The translations under genes and the position numbers were made by a program. A stretch of 64,000 nucleotides of DNA, from NCBI GenBank assembly GCA_958450325.1, contig OY288257.1, forward strand, positions 58,915,938 through 58,979,937, written 5' to 3'. This DNA comes from Agrostemma githago (taxonomy: Eukaryota > Streptophyta > Magnoliopsida > Caryophyllales > Caryophyllaceae). Below are positions 11,365 through 23,209 of this stretch, one piece after another; within the stretch, counting starts at the first letter, position 1, and every line of letters starts with the position of its first letter. The notes below the pieces were generated by a model. It was not told the origin of the DNA. It did not search any database and saw only the letters and a program-made list of their open reading frames with translations.

Positions 11365-11793
11365 GGGGCATTTGGTTAAAACATGGGAAAGGGAAGGAGA
11401 ATAAACCTGAGAAGCATGGGTAAAGGAAAAGAAATCAAATGAATTCCCTTATATTCGATTTTCTTTGTTGTTTGTTTAGATTTTTGCGAGGATGACGACG
11501 AGGTGGTGACGGTGTCTAGGTGGCGGTCAGTGGTAGTGATGAAATCGGTGGTGGTGCCATTGGTGGTGGTGTTGGAGTGGTACATGGTGGTTGTAGGGTG
11601 GTGGGTGATGAGTGAAGTAAACAAAATCAAAACCCTATGGGGATAGGGGATAGAAAATAGGGGAGTACGAAGGTTTGGGATGAAATGCAAAGAAAGAAAG
11701 GGAATGAACAAAATTTAAAACAAATAACTACAAAGGGATTGAAAGATATTGATTCCATTTCCCTTTCCTATAACCCATCAACTAAACACCCCC
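11365..11793. mobile_element. Tourist-like (PIF/Harbinger-type) MITE, 429 bp
   Basis: Ends read GGGGCATTTGGTTAAAACAT and, inverted, GGGGGTGTTTAGTTGATGGG, each continuing to GGAAAGGGAA. The trinucleotide TTA flanks both sides (11362-11364 and 11794-11796). Ends of the GGGGGTGTTTGGTT type with a TTA/TAA duplication are known from Tourist/Harbinger MITEs. The interior is GGT-rich and non-coding; open frames in it are chance. Confidence 0.8.
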
Positions 11794-11897
11794 TTAAAAG
11801 CTTGGCATTACATCTCTTAGAATCACTCTTTACTATAATGAGTCATGGTAATATATAGTCATATATACCTTTAATAACCTTACATCAATAAATTTTA

Positions 11898-12575
11898 TGT
11901 TATCACGGAAGTAGTAGGAAGAAGGTAGAATCTTATCTGGAATATAATAAGAACGGAAGTTATGGCGCGACAAAATTGTCACTGTCCTAAAGTTGATTTA
12001 TGTCCCGTTTGATACACACGGCCTCAATGACATTCAACTCCCAGGATTACACAACCAAGCTGTGACTCCAGTGTAGGTGAAGAAACAGATGAATACTGCC
12101 AAGAACGTTGCTAATAATAAAACCGAAAACAGAGAGTAAAGAATATATAAGAGAAGAGAATGTATTTTTTGTGTCTTTAGAACTGAAATAAGAGGCATAA
12201 TATATAGTGGAGGAGGAAGACATGGTTCAGTGAAGAGCAATTAAGAACACAGTGGGAACTTGCAGCAATCAGTCTCGGGAAAAACAAGAAGACTAAGACT
12301 GAGTTCAAAGGAAAAGGAAGCTTCTGGAATACAAGGAATCCGACCACTAAAAAATACCCGCAAGCAGTGCGCCGCAGGCACTCTACCAAAGCCCGCGTGC
12401 TCGGCCCGACCCAACGCGGTGCGACATGACGTGCACGCGCGCGTGTGGTGTACGTAGTCTCCACTTGTACACATCTAGTAAAGCATTTTAAGTGATCATA
12501 TATAAACAAGTCCAAGAAACAATAAATGAGCAATGTGGGACCATAAATGCTTCTTTTGAAGCAATAACTCCAACA
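11898..12575 (-). repeat. Copia 3' LTR
   Basis: About 570 bp of this segment match 36958-37471, including the shared block starting CGGCCTCAATGACATTCAACT. The sense start TGTTGGAGTTATTGCTTC lies directly after the purine-rich GCAGGGGAT. The outermost 11898-11960 has no counterpart in the 5' LTR, which seems truncated there; the outer border is supported only by TG and the TTTTA duplication. Confidence 0.8.
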
Positions 12576-13191
12576 ATCCCCTGCATGATTCAAAAGAAGA
12601 AAAAACGGAAAATATTGGCAACGGAGATTCAGTGTTTAGATGTTCAGTGTCTTGTTGACTTTAACTGACACCCAGTGCATACAAAAACCTAGAACCACCA
12701 TTTAGAGGTGGATCGAAGCCTTTGACCTCCTAATGGTGTTGGTAAAAGATTATTTGCGCACTTACCAATCTCAAATCAGGGCTAGTATCTGCACCATCCA
12801 TGAACTCATCATGAACGCCAACTGTATGTCGTAACTGTTTTACTTGGACTTCCCAAGTGCTCTCCAAATGAATCCTGGTAATTCATGAATGCCTCTAGAG
12901 ATCCTAAAGCCTGAAGATCTCTTGGGGTTTAGAGGCATAATCCCCCACATTCACATAGGTAATAAATTCATCAGATTTCACTGTCACAAACCATCCGTGT
13001 AGGACTGAATTTATTAAGAGCCGAAGCTCAACCTTGAAAACACAAGACAATAAATCTCATAATGAAAATAAAACATATGTCACATAAACACGTTATAAAG
13101 GAAATGGATGTGACATTATAACTCAAGTTCACTGTGACTTCGTTTGACCACATTTGACCTTAGCTGGGCTAAGTTGGGTATCAATCACAGT
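12576..13191 (-). other. Copia 3' untranslated region and polypurine stretch
   Basis: Lies between the RNase H stop and the 3' LTR. The sense strand next to the LTR reads CATGCAGGGGAT, a plausible polypurine primer. No other feature is seen. Confidence 0.6.
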
Positions 13192-14593
13192 TTACTTCTT
13201 AACAGGCTTTAATCCCATTTCATGTGCTGTCTCCAGCACCATCTTTCTACCAAGGCCTTTGGTGAAAGGATCCGTTATATTTCTCTCGGATCTTACATAT
13301 TCAATTGAAATCACATTTTCTCTTATCAGATTCCTCAAGATTCCATGCCTTAAGCGAATGTGTCTCCTTTTCTCATTATATGTTTGACTGTGAGCTACTC
13401 CAATTGCAGCTTGATTGTCACAATGCATGGAGACGGATGGAGTCGGCTTCCCCTACAATTGAATGTCTGCCAACAGGTTCTTAAGCCACTTTGCGTCATG
13501 TCCTGCCAATTCTAGAGCAATAAATTCATATTCCATTGTAGATTTAGCAATGCAAGTCTGTTTAGACGATTTTCATGAAATAGCACCACTAGCAAGTGTA
13601 AACACATAACCACTAGTAGATAAAATGTCATGAGAATTGGCCACCCAGTTAGCATCCGTATATTCTTCTAGAATAGCAGGTATTCATCAAAATGTAAACA
13701 CCAATCCATAGTTCCCCTTAAATATCTCAATAGGTAAATAAGGGTTGTCCAATGGTCTTGTCCAGGGTTGTGAGTGTACTTACTTAGTCTGCTTACTGCG
13801 TAGACAATGTCAGGTCTGGAATATGTCATGAGGTACATGACACTACCAATGATCTTGGCATACTCTTCTTGACCCACACTATTCTCGAGGTTTTTAGCCA
13901 GATGTATACTAGAGTCATAGGGTGAGGAAACGGGTGAACTGTCAAACTGGTTGAACTTTTTCAGAATTTTTTCGTGTAATGAGATTGACTCAAACATAAT
14001 CTTGTTTTAGTTCTAGTGATTTTCACCCCCAAGAATGACATCGGCCTCCACTAAGTCTTTCATATCAAAACACGAATCCAAGAAATTTTTGGTAGCGTCT
14101 ACCACATGTATATTGGTTCCAAATATGAGCATATCATTCATATACAAACATATTATCACACAACCAGAATCATCATATTTAGAATACACACATCGATCAG
14201 AATCATTTACCGTAATTAAATCCATTAGATCTGATAGTTTTGTCAAATTTGTCATACCATTGCTTTGGTGCCTGTTTAAGACCGTGTAAGGACCTGATAA
14301 GCTTGCATACCTTGTTCTCTTGACCAGAAGCCAAATATCCTTCTGGTTGTTTCATGTAGATCTCTTCATCAAGATAACCATTTAAAAAGGCAGTCTTTAC
14401 ATCCATCTGATGAACGACTAAATCATGTATAGAGGCAAGTGCAATTAGAGCTCTAATAGTAGATACCTTAGTAGCAGGTGAGTACGTATCAAAGAAACCC
14501 AAACCTTTCGTTTGACGATTGCCACATACAACAAGTGTTGCTTTATATTTATCAACTGAGTCATCAGGTTTGAGTTTCTTTTTAAACACCCAC
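13192..14593 (-). pseudogene. Copia pol, reverse transcriptase and RNase H part
   Basis: Four minus-strand frames carry the 3' part of pol. 14589-14203 is the RT N-terminal half (V-V-H-Q-M-D-V-K-T-A-F-L-N-G; S-L-H-G-L-K-Q-A-P-K-Q-W-Y). 14255-14013 carries the active-site region as L-Y-M-N-D-M-L, where copia elements normally have Y-V-D-D-M, so one catalytic Asp is Asn. 13997-13668 is the RT C-terminal/connection part (Y-A-K-I-I-G-S-V-M-Y; S-R-P-D-I). 13428-13192 is RNase H (H-C-D-N-Q-A-A) and the C-terminus. Frameshifts separate the pieces. The upstream half of the gene lies beyond the CACTA element at 34418-36909. Confidence 0.85.
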
Positions 14594-14622
14594 CACTACT
14601 AGAATAGGCTCAAAAGAAATCA

Positions 14623-15528
14623 TCCCCCTTTCCACTAACCAAATAACATAACTCATATATTTTCCCGCCTAAAGCTATCCACAACAAAAATAAAATAAAA
14701 ACAAACCAAATGAGCTAGGTTAGAATCGAACCCGTAACCTCATGTGTGTGATCCTTCTCCTCTCCAACTACACTCTAACATCTTACTGATTTAAATATCA
14801 CTACATTACACATAAAGCTATACACCACAGAAAGTATGTAATTAAGGAAATCTGATTGATTACGTTGATTACGAAAATCACATATTTTAAGTGGAATATA
14901 TCACATACAATATTTAATATGGAATGTATGATCAAATTTTGGACAAAAAGTATAAACATATTGTATTTCGTTTTAACCAAATAGTTGCATTATTTTTGTT
15001 CCTAGGGGATTGTACTATCTCGTACTATCCCGTATAAAATAGTTATGATTATTATTGTAATTGTATATCTTTCTGATCATATTCGAGACGGAATATTTGT
15101 GGAAAATATAATTGATTGATTCGAATGTATAAATTTTTATACAATTATACCGTTGATTAGACAAATGTATGCGAGGATTGTAAGGATTGTATGCATAAGT
15201 ACATGAATATCACTCTGTCATTTCAAATGTACTACGGCTTCATATATTTCTCATTGCCTTATGGTATCATTTATTAATTAACAAAGTTAGACAAATTAAA
15301 TGACAAGTATTACATAGACTCTTCTTTATTTCAGGTTTGTGCTCTACTATCCCCAACATATTTAATACTACAGACCCCGAGCTGCATAATGGATTTTATC
15401 AAATTGCCCAACAAAGTGTTATGATTGCTGTAAAATATTATCTTCTTCGCACAGTCGCACTACTATACGAATAACATATTAATACAAGGTCTACCAAATA
15501 CCGTGCAATCGCACAGGATCTACACTAG
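14623..15528 (+). mobile_element. Small non-autonomous Helitron, 906 bp
   Basis: Starts TCCCCCTTTCCACTAACC after an A (14622) and ends …CTACACTAG before a T (15529), with a short hairpin (CCGTGC-AAT-CGCACAGG) at 15501-15517. Insertion between A and T, 5' TC, a hairpin near the end and 3' CTAG are the Helitron hallmarks. Its 5' end resembles that of the second Helitron at 42967. Removing it brings the CACTA left end into better line with its right end. The interior is AT-rich and non-coding. Confidence 0.75.
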
Positions 15529-15920
15529 TTAATAAGTAATCATTTAAGTGTAATTAATGATCTCTTTGGTTAAAGAAATCATTTATCCTAAATAAATGGT
15601 CTTTTAACTAATAACAAAGACATCATTTTTCAAAAGATTGATTTCTAACCAAAATCAATCCAATACAAAGACACCATTTTTCAAAAAAACGATTTCTAAA
15701 CAAATCCAATTAAATACAAAGACATCATTTTTAAGTAAATGATTTCTAAATAAGCAAAGAGACCATATTTTAAACAAATGATTTTTAATCAACTCAACAA
15801 TGCATTAATTTTTGGCAAGCATTATTATATTTTAATTTGGTGATGTAGACTGTAATTTGTAGCTGATCTATGTTGTCTACTTTTATAATGACCAATTTTT
15901 TTTAATATCACAGACTTTGT
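15529..15920. repeat. CACTA subterminal repeat region, left
   Basis: At least five degenerate copies of CAAAGACATCATTTTT and its relatives occur here, alternating with inverted forms such as AAATGATTTCT. The same phrase family fills the right side at 33854-34400. Confidence 0.7.
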
Positions 15921-15978
15921 AATTACAGGCGTTCTCAAATTTTGATAGAAGACATCTTAGGTTATCTTAGGTGAGGCC

Positions 15979-16272
15979 GTGAGGGTTATTTTTGTTGAAA
16001 GATCAGCGAAACAAACTGTCGACATTCTCAAAAGAAGAGGAAACATGTTAGTCTTTGAGAAGACAACTGAGAAAGCTGCAGTAAGTCTTCTTGAATTACG
16101 TGTTACAGAGTTGTTTTTTTTGTATTTTGAGGATTTAAGTCTGCAACTTGTAGTTTACGATGTTGCATTAGGGGGCAGAAAAACTCTATTGGTGTGGAGG
16201 GTGACTGGGTCAGCACTTGTGAGCTCTGAGAATTTTGGTATCGTTCATAAAGAAAAAACATCTCTGTATTGA
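15979..16272 (+). other. Open frame in the CACTA interior, unrecognised
   Basis: The 97-codon frame begins M-R-V-I-F-V-E-R-S-A-K-Q-T-V-D and includes L-V-F-E-K-T-T-E-K-A-A-V-S-L-L-E. Its first half has host-gene-like composition. An acceptor-like TTACAG at 15924-15929 lies upstream. I recognise no domain. It could be part of the captured gene whose exons follow, or chance. Confidence 0.3.
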
Positions 16273-16514
16273 TATTTTTTTCACGTCAATTTATTTATTT
16301 TTTCCGACCTTATAATGCAGTTTTATGATTCAATTGTTGGTCAACATGGCACAAAGTGAATCCAAAGGGAAAAGAACAATACTCGGTAATTTCCATTTTC
16401 CCGTATTTCCTATCTTTTTATCCAACCGACGTCTCTGCCTTTTCTCTTCTGTTGCTTTATGCCAGGAACATTTCTTTCTCTGTTTTTGCATTGTTCATAT
16501 ATAACTGATATCAG

Positions 16515-16898
16515 GCTGCAATGTCTGACCTATGTCGATTATTAAAACGATACATGCCGCTTTCTTTTGCAAACCTCTGCGCAGATGTCGTGGTAGAATG
16601 CTTAGAAAGCTGCTGCGATGATACCAATCCCCCCAAGGTACACAGTTTCCAACCTCAGTGCGTATAACTCGATTCCTTTTATTAATTTCTGCCTTCACCC
16701 ATATCCCATAAAAAAAAATTGTTTTGTTCGATGTATGTGAACTTGTGAGAATTGAGAGGAGTCTAGTTTAGTTATGAGATTATGGCAGCGAACTCATGTC
16801 AATTTATTGTTTTGTCCAAAATGATGCAGATAGTGGTTGGTTGTCCGACGCAGATGATAACATCGCTGATATGTAGAGAAACATGGATTAGAACGTAA
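16515..16898 (+). pseudogene. Captured gene fragment: two exon-like segments
   Basis: Segment 1 (16515-16637, 41 codons, open) follows an acceptor (TATCAG) and ends AAG before the donor GTACAC. It encodes M-S-D-L-C-R-L-L-K-R-Y-M-P-L then C-A-D-V-V-V-E-C-L-E-S-C-C. Segment 2 (16830-16898) follows ATGCAG and stays open for 22 codons to TAA. Phase is preserved (0). The intron-like gap is 192 nt. This looks like a piece of a host gene picked up by the CACTA, as reported for CACTA elements in plants. I do not recognise the donor gene. Confidence 0.45.
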
Positions 16899-17965
16899 TT
16901 GCATTAATGAAGTTGGTATTTAGATTAGTTTGTATTTTTTTTGGAAAACATAACTTTTTTTTAGCGGATATTGGTGTTATAAACTTATAATGTATTGTTG
17001 TTTTTGTTTCCAATGTAATTTTCCTTCCAATGTAAATTTGTATACATTTTGGCATTAATATATTTATGATATTTCCTTGATTTTGTGCTCACGTGTTTAA
17101 TTCCGAGTCATCAAAAATATTAAAAGAAAAAAAAATAAGGATATCAAAGAAATTAATTTTCTCAATTTGATGGTTACCAAAGAAACCATTTAAGTGTGTT
17201 ATATGGTTTATTAAGGGTAAGCAAAGTGTGGACATGACATAGGTCCACCCCGACGCGGCCACGCGCGGGTTTGGGTAGGCGAATGAATCTCCATATGAGA
17301 AGGATCGAATTGAAATTTAGGTCTACGTGGAGTCGCCACCGAATTTTATGGTTATTCGGAACCGTTCGAGCCCACTCTATGTCGTAGTGGGCCGTATACA
17401 AAATACGGCCCATTTCCGATGTCAGAGTTTATTGGGCTCGTCCCTTTGCATATCGATATAGATGCCGACTTGAACGGTTAATCGTATATTGAATGACTCT
17501 CGTGCGCCAACGGTTTCGGGCATCCGGAAACCGAGGTTCTGAGTAAGGGGTAAGGGTACGTGTTGGGAAGCCCACAAAAGACACCCAACCCCGCCCGCAC
17601 ATTAGCGGCCTCTACTAAGAACTCGAATGACTTTCTAATACGCGTGCTAGTAAAACGGGAAAATGATATGCAAAGATTTATTTTCCCTAAACATGCGAAT
17701 GGAATCAAAACGGGTTTCTAAGTCAATTTAATGCAACTAAAATTAACGTCAAAGTTGTATTTTAGCATGCGGGTTCATTTAGTACAATAAACGAATAATA
17801 CTTAAATTGACAAAATAAACAGAAAACGCGTTAGTAACGATATAGCAATATAACGAATAATAACGGTTTGCAAATATTGAATTGAATTGAAAAGATGCAA
17901 ATATGAGGATGCATGATTTGAAAAGATAGTATACACGTGATTAATTATGCACATGTTGACCTAAG

Positions 17966-20497
17966 TGTGGACATGACATAGGTTCACCCCGACGCGGCCA
18001 CGCGCGAGTTTGGGGAGGCGAATGAATCTCCATGAGATGGTCAAATGGAAATTTAAATCGAAGTTGGAGTCGCCACCGAATTTATGGTTATTCGGAACCG
18101 TTCGAGCCCACTCTATGTCGTAGTGGGCCGTATACAAAATACGACCCATTTCCGATGTGAGAGTTTATTGGGCTCGTCCCTTTGCATATCGATATAGATG
18201 CCGACTTGAGCGGTTAATCGTATATTGAATGACTCTCGTTGCCAATGGGTTCGAACATCCGGAAACCTTGGTCCTGAGTAAGGGGTGAGGGTACGTGTTG
18301 GGAAGTTCACTAAGAACACCCAACCCCGCCCGCACATTAGCGGCCCCTACTAGGATATCGAATGATCTTTGAATACGCGCGTTAGTAATACGATGAATGA
18401 TATGCAAACATTGTTTTCCTAAACATGCGAGGAATTGAATGGGTTGCTAAGTCGGTTTAATGCAACTAAAATTAACGTCAAAGTTGTTTTAGCATGTGAT
18501 ATTCGTTTTAGTATAATAAAACAAAAGATGAAATAAAGATGAATTTGCTACAAAGATGAACAAACAAGTTAGTATCGATTTGTGAAAATAATATAGCAAA
18601 TAAATATATGAGATCGAAAAAAATAAATATTAATCGAAATCTGGAAAATATTGTTAAAAATGATGTTTTGTATAAAAAGCAAAGTTCGAAAAATAAAAAA
18701 AAAAACGAGAAAAAAGGGCGTCGAGGCAGCCGGCCGCGCGACTCGCCCGGGATGCCGGCGAGTCGCGTGTCGGTCTGATTTTTTGAGACGATTTTCGAAG
18801 ACTAAACTTTTTTATTAAACCGCGTACAAATATCGCATAATTCGCACTCGATCTAATATTTTCGATATTCGTTATATTTAATAGTTGACTACGAAATCAA
18901 TATCAAATATTCGGAATAGTTTTAGAAAAGATGTAAATTTTGAAATTGTTTCGTAGAATAAATAAAATAAGACGAACGAAGAAAGCTAAAAAAACGACTC
19001 GGATTTCAGACCTGTGCGCGAGTCGCCTGGTGGTGGCGCGACTCGCGTACGGGTCTGTCCGGTTTTATTTTTTGTTCGAAATTGCTAATTTTGATAAATC
19101 GCGTACAAAATATGAATTAATTTGTATTCGATTTATGTTTTCGATATTCGTCGTATCCGATATTCGATTATGAAATCGATATCGAATATTCAGAATGAAT
19201 AAAAAGATTTTGTAAAAAAAAGTGATTTGAAAACGATGTAACGATTTTTAATATCGTCGAAATTTTAATATAATTCTTTTAATACGATATTCAACTAGAT
19301 AGTTGATATCATATTTTAGGAATGTTTGCTAATATGAAAATAATTTTTGATAATATCGATATTAGAAATAATAAAAGACTCGACGAATGACCCAAAAAAA
19401 AACGTCACGACCCGTATGAAAAAAGGACGAGAGAGGGAAGAGAAGGAAAAGGAGAGATCGGGTTTTGTGCACCCTCAACCTACATGCTTTAGTTTACTCG
19501 GATCGTGGCTCGTCGGAACGTGACTTGGGCACAAGAGCGTCGAGTGGATGTCGGTGAGTTGATGGTGGTTCGGCTCGGGCGTGACGTGCGTGAAGGGTGT
19601 CGGGATTCGGACCGGTTTCCTTCGGGTTTGTAGTATCGGTTTCTCGATGTGTGTGTGTGTGTGTGATATTTTCTGAGGATCGATGAATATTTGATTGATA
19701 GAGAATGTCGATGTGTATGAATATTGTTTCTGAATATTTTTGAATCTCGTGTACAAGGGGCTATTTATAGGAAATTCCCGACCTTGGCTAGGAGAGTTTG
19801 AACTACCGCTTAGGATAGGAAACGTAGAAGTTGTAAGGCATGAGAATTCCGCTTTCTTGTCCGAGAAGAAAGGGAACACGGCTGGTGGGAGCCTACTCGG
19901 CCGAGTGTTTTCACTTGGTCGGGTGTTTGAATCGGTTTTTGGATAGGAAACGCAAGAGTTCGAAAGGAACGCAAATTTCGTTTCTTGGTGGAGAAGCCAA
20001 AATCTCGGCTGAATGGAGGAGTATTTCGGCTACCTTGGATGTCTTGGCCGAGTATTTGGTGCTCGGTCGATATCCGATTTGGTTTCCGGATAGAATTCCT
20101 ACTTGAGATCGAATTCTATCCTCAAACGGATTTGTTTAATATTTTGAGAAGCTGATTTTTTTGTAGGATTAGAGTAGGAATCAGCCGTGTGAGGTGTCAC
20201 GGCTGACTCACGTATCTCGGGAAAACCTTTGACCGGGTTTTGACTCGGTCGTAAAAAGACGGTTTTACCCCTGGTGTCAGAATCGACCCAAATTAGTTTT
20301 ATTTGACTCGAAACGACCCATTGGGCCTGATTTTGAGGTTGGTTTTGTGAGATATGTACTCCATAATGAGCCCAAGCCAAATGCCAATGATTTTGAGCCT
20401 GTTTCTGAGTATTTAAAGCACGTTTGTGTCCGATCATCATCGAGTGTTTGTCGGAAACTGCTACAGACACCTGGCGGTCAAAATGTGGGTGTCTACA
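17966..20497 (-). repeat. Element B 3' LTR
   Basis: 2532 bp, TG…CA. It matches 29356-31880 nearly base for base; visible differences include single substitutions and a longer (GT)n run at about 19650-19664. It contains a minus-strand TATA box (19762-19769) and two GC-rich inverted-repeat modules (18715-18775 and 19005-19060). Short open frames here are not genes. Confidence 0.95.
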
Positions 20498-20513
20498 GAG
20501 CCCCCACTCTGAC
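20498..20513 (-). other. Element B polypurine tract
   Basis: The sense strand reads GTCAGAGTGGGGGCTC immediately before the 3' LTR start TGTAGACACCC. The identical sequence precedes the LTR of element C (53616-53631). It primes plus-strand DNA synthesis. Confidence 0.75.
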
Positions 20514-21005
20514 TGAGGCTTGGACAAGGCGAAAGTCAGAGTAGCTACCAGGCCAATCAAAGATTCAGACCTGGCAGACTTCCGGTCGGGTCGTTTAAGG
20601 TCCATTAGACCTGCGTAAAGGGCCCGCCGGCCGAAGACTAGAAATGTACCTGAATTGATGATAATAACTCTGTGGGGAATCGGACTTGTCGTATAAGCCT
20701 ATGCCGCCGGGGAGTTGTTTGCACGGTTTTGCTTGAGTCGTCCTGTATAACGATTTATGCCAAGTTTGCATGTAACACATTTTTAGGAGAAATGACTCGT
20801 GCTGGGGAATAAAAATTTGAAGAAGATTTTTTTTTGAATATATTTTTTGGATGGAAAAATTTTGAAGGATTAAAGTATTTTTTTGATTCTGAGAAGGGAT
20901 AGGAATGCTAGGGATGTCTTAGCTAGATTTTAGGATTAAAGGTCTGTATGCTAAATCCCTTGGGATTAGGAATCCCAAAGTGAGGAGGAGAATTTGATTT
21001 CATGC
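20514..21005. other. Element B spacer between 3' LTR and antisense gene
   Basis: Non-coding, with degenerate short frames only. It contains the region upstream of the antisense gene's TATA box. No repeat like the 64-bp array in element C was seen. Confidence 0.6.
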
Positions 21006-21013
21006 TATAAATA
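21006..21013 (+). promoter_or_regulatory. TATA box of the antisense PMD-like gene (element B)
   Basis: TATAAATA lies 113 bp before the ATG at 21119. The sister gene in element C has the same octamer 107 bp before its ATG. The preserved spacing suggests an own promoter rather than read-through from the LTR. Confidence 0.65.
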
Positions 21014-21118
21014 CTCATCTCGCTGCTCACAATTTATTCATAATTCTCACAACTCCCTTCCTTCCTTCTAAGAAAAACAAGCTCTGAAAAACTTAGTCCT
21101 CCTTTTTAGAAATTCATT

Positions 21119-22862
21119 ATGGGAATCGATCGATTAGTCGGAATGCTGCAAGATTGGTCCCGAATTTTCAGAGATGCTGACAAGGTTATTCTGAACCAAA
21201 ACGGCGTTACCCAGTTATCCGTTATCCGTCAGATGCAAGTGGATCGTCACTTTCTGGATGCTTGCCTATCTTATTGGGATGATACTTATCATGTTTTTAG
21301 GTTTCCTCGAGACGAAGTCTGTCCCATTCCTGAGGAAATAGCTGCTGTAGGAGGGTGGAATCCTATTCTTCGCCCTGCCGTCCCGTTTTCAGTCCGTGAT
21401 AGAAGGAGAAAGTTACGAGAATTCTTAGGGCTCTCTCACATGGAGGTATCTCGTATGATAGAAGGAGACACAGTCTCCTTAATCGACATGGCTGAGAAAT
21501 TTATGAACCAAGACGACGTTCGGGTCAGGCTGGTATATAGCCGTAGGGCGTTTACTTTCTGCATGCTCCATGTCTATGCTTTCGAAGGCCATATGGATTG
21601 GTTATCTTGTATGGGCCATGTCAGACTTCTTACCGTAGCGGATCAAATGGAGACAGAGCACAGTCCAGCTTGGCTGATTACTGGGGAGATTATTCAGGGC
21701 TTAGATAATCGTAAGAGAGATCCGTCGATCAGGCTGTCCGGTAGCACCCGTCTTCTACAAGTAGGCTGATTTTTCCTCGATTTTTGCAATTTTTGATATT
21801 TTTCAATCCTGATTTTTTCGGTCTTCGATTTTTCTCGCGATTTTCGCGTTTTTTCTCGATTTTCTCGATTTTTGCGATTTTTTGCAATTTTGCGATTTTT
21901 TTTTTTGAAAATCGATATTGACTTTTTTTGCAATTTTGACTTTTCAGCTATGGCTTTTTGAGAGGTTATCGATCCTGGATCCTCCTCTAGATGTAAGCCG
22001 ATATCGCCCGAATCAAGTGATGATGAGGAGACGGACTGTTGACTTTTCTCGCCTTACTACCCAAAAATTCTGGGACGAGCTGCTATCTTTCCATGGAGGC
22101 CCATTGATTCGTTGAACCGTCCCTTGGTGGCCCATTTACGCCTGGACCGGGTTAGAATTGCGAGATAGGGCCCGTTATCAACTGATCCTATCTTTTAGGC
22201 AGACGATTCATCTTTATCCCGATCGCATACTTAGGCAATATGGTCGGCCCCAGAGAATTCCGGAAATTGAGGCGGTCGTGAGTGAATCTACTCAGCTTAT
22301 GGACGTAATGTGTGACATTTGGGCGCAAAGATGGTATACCCGGCACACTTGGCCCGTTTCTAAAGCTTCTCCCTCGATCTGGGTGTCAGACTCTTATACG
22401 AAGTGGACCCAGGCGGACTCTGCTAGAGCCCATGCTGCTTTAAAGACTGACGAAGCCTTTGACTTGCTGCGCCGAGAACAGGCTAAGGATAATCGGGGCT
22501 TCTTTGATGATGGTGACACCCCGGCTACGATGGTCCGATTGATGTCAGGCCAGAAAGGGAAGACCAAGACTTTGACTAAAGGGTCCAGCACTAAAGGTAC
22601 ATGGGGGAAAAAGAGCCCCCAGACGGACTTAGAAAGGAGACTCGGTCCAAGATTAGCAGCTAAGGACCGACTTGGTCCTCGGGATAGACTTCCCGAGCAC
22701 GTACGAGCTCGGATCGAACCGGTGCGGGAGAATCCGAAGTCGAAGAAACGGGTTCGAGTAAAGAAAGTTCCACTTGTGATTAGGGAACGTTCGCCCCCAC
22801 CTCGCCGTCCTCGGGATCCGCGTGACCCGAAAGATAAGGGGAAGGGAAAAATGTACGAGTAG
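21119..22862 (+). pseudogene. Antisense PMD-like gene of element B, two exons, one nonsense codon
   Basis: Exon 1 is 21119-21760 (214 codons), the intron 21761-21947 (187 nt, GT…AG, T-rich), exon 2 21948-22862. Exon 1 holds L-D-A-C-L-S-Y-W-D-D-T-Y-H-V-F-R-F-P and P-I-P-E-E-I-A-A-V-G-G-W, matching the core of the plant mobile domain (a …W-D-P-E-T-H-T-F-H-F-P… then …T-L-E-D-V-A… pattern). Exon 2 ends in a basic, Arg/Lys/Pro-rich tail. A TGA at 22113-22115 interrupts exon 2; element C has sense sequence there. Exon 1 has the same length in C. The gene runs opposite to gag-pol and converges on integrase. PMD proteins are linked to silencing factors of the MAIN/MAIL type and to transposons; the role here is unknown. 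Confidence 0.75.
21761..21947 (+). other. Intron of the antisense PMD-like gene (element B)
   Basis: The donor is CTACAA|GTAGGC and the acceptor ACTTTTCAG|CTATGG. Composition is very T-rich with repeated ATTTTTCG-like units. Splicing joins phase 0 to a frame collinear with element C, whose intron is 188 nt at the same codon boundary. Confidence 0.75.
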
Positions 22863-23209
22863 TCTCCTAAATTTTATTATTTAAGTATTACTACTGTTTT
22901 TGTGTGATTTTTGTGACTTATTTTTGCGTGAGGCATTTTTGAAATAATAAAAGACATATTAGTGAAAACCGTTCCTGTCTTTTCGTTATTGCAGTGGTTG
23001 TACCCTTTTGAGGGGTTGCCTACGTATCCACGATTAGTGGAATCAAACCGACCGTAGTTCAGACGTAATTTTGCAATTTTCGAAATACATCAAGACTATT
23101 AGTTCGAGATGTGCGACAGTAGGATCAGTAATCCTAACTTATTGACTTGCTTAATTTTGAAAATTTTATAAAAGAAGGTAAACTTTTAGCAAATGACATT
23201 GAGATAAGG
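22863..23209. other. Convergent spacer in element B with a poly(A) signal
   Basis: AATAAA at 22946-22951 (plus strand) follows the antisense gene's stop by 84 nt. The integrase stop on the other strand is at 23210. No other feature is seen. Confidence 0.55.

Noticed and set aside
12177..12593. 138-codon minus-strand frame
   Set aside because: Lies within the copia LTR and crosses its border; no domain, and not kept in the other LTR.
18113..18407. Recurring short frames in all gypsy LTRs (also at 29503, 63288)
   Set aside because: Shared only because the LTR DNA is shared; overlapping frames on the same stretch, no domains, frames broken in some copies.
20099..20605. 168-codon minus-strand frame at the start of the B LTR
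   Set aside because: Partly repeated in other LTRs but with breaks; it crosses the LTR border and polypurine tract, so it is a shadow in the LTR upstream region.
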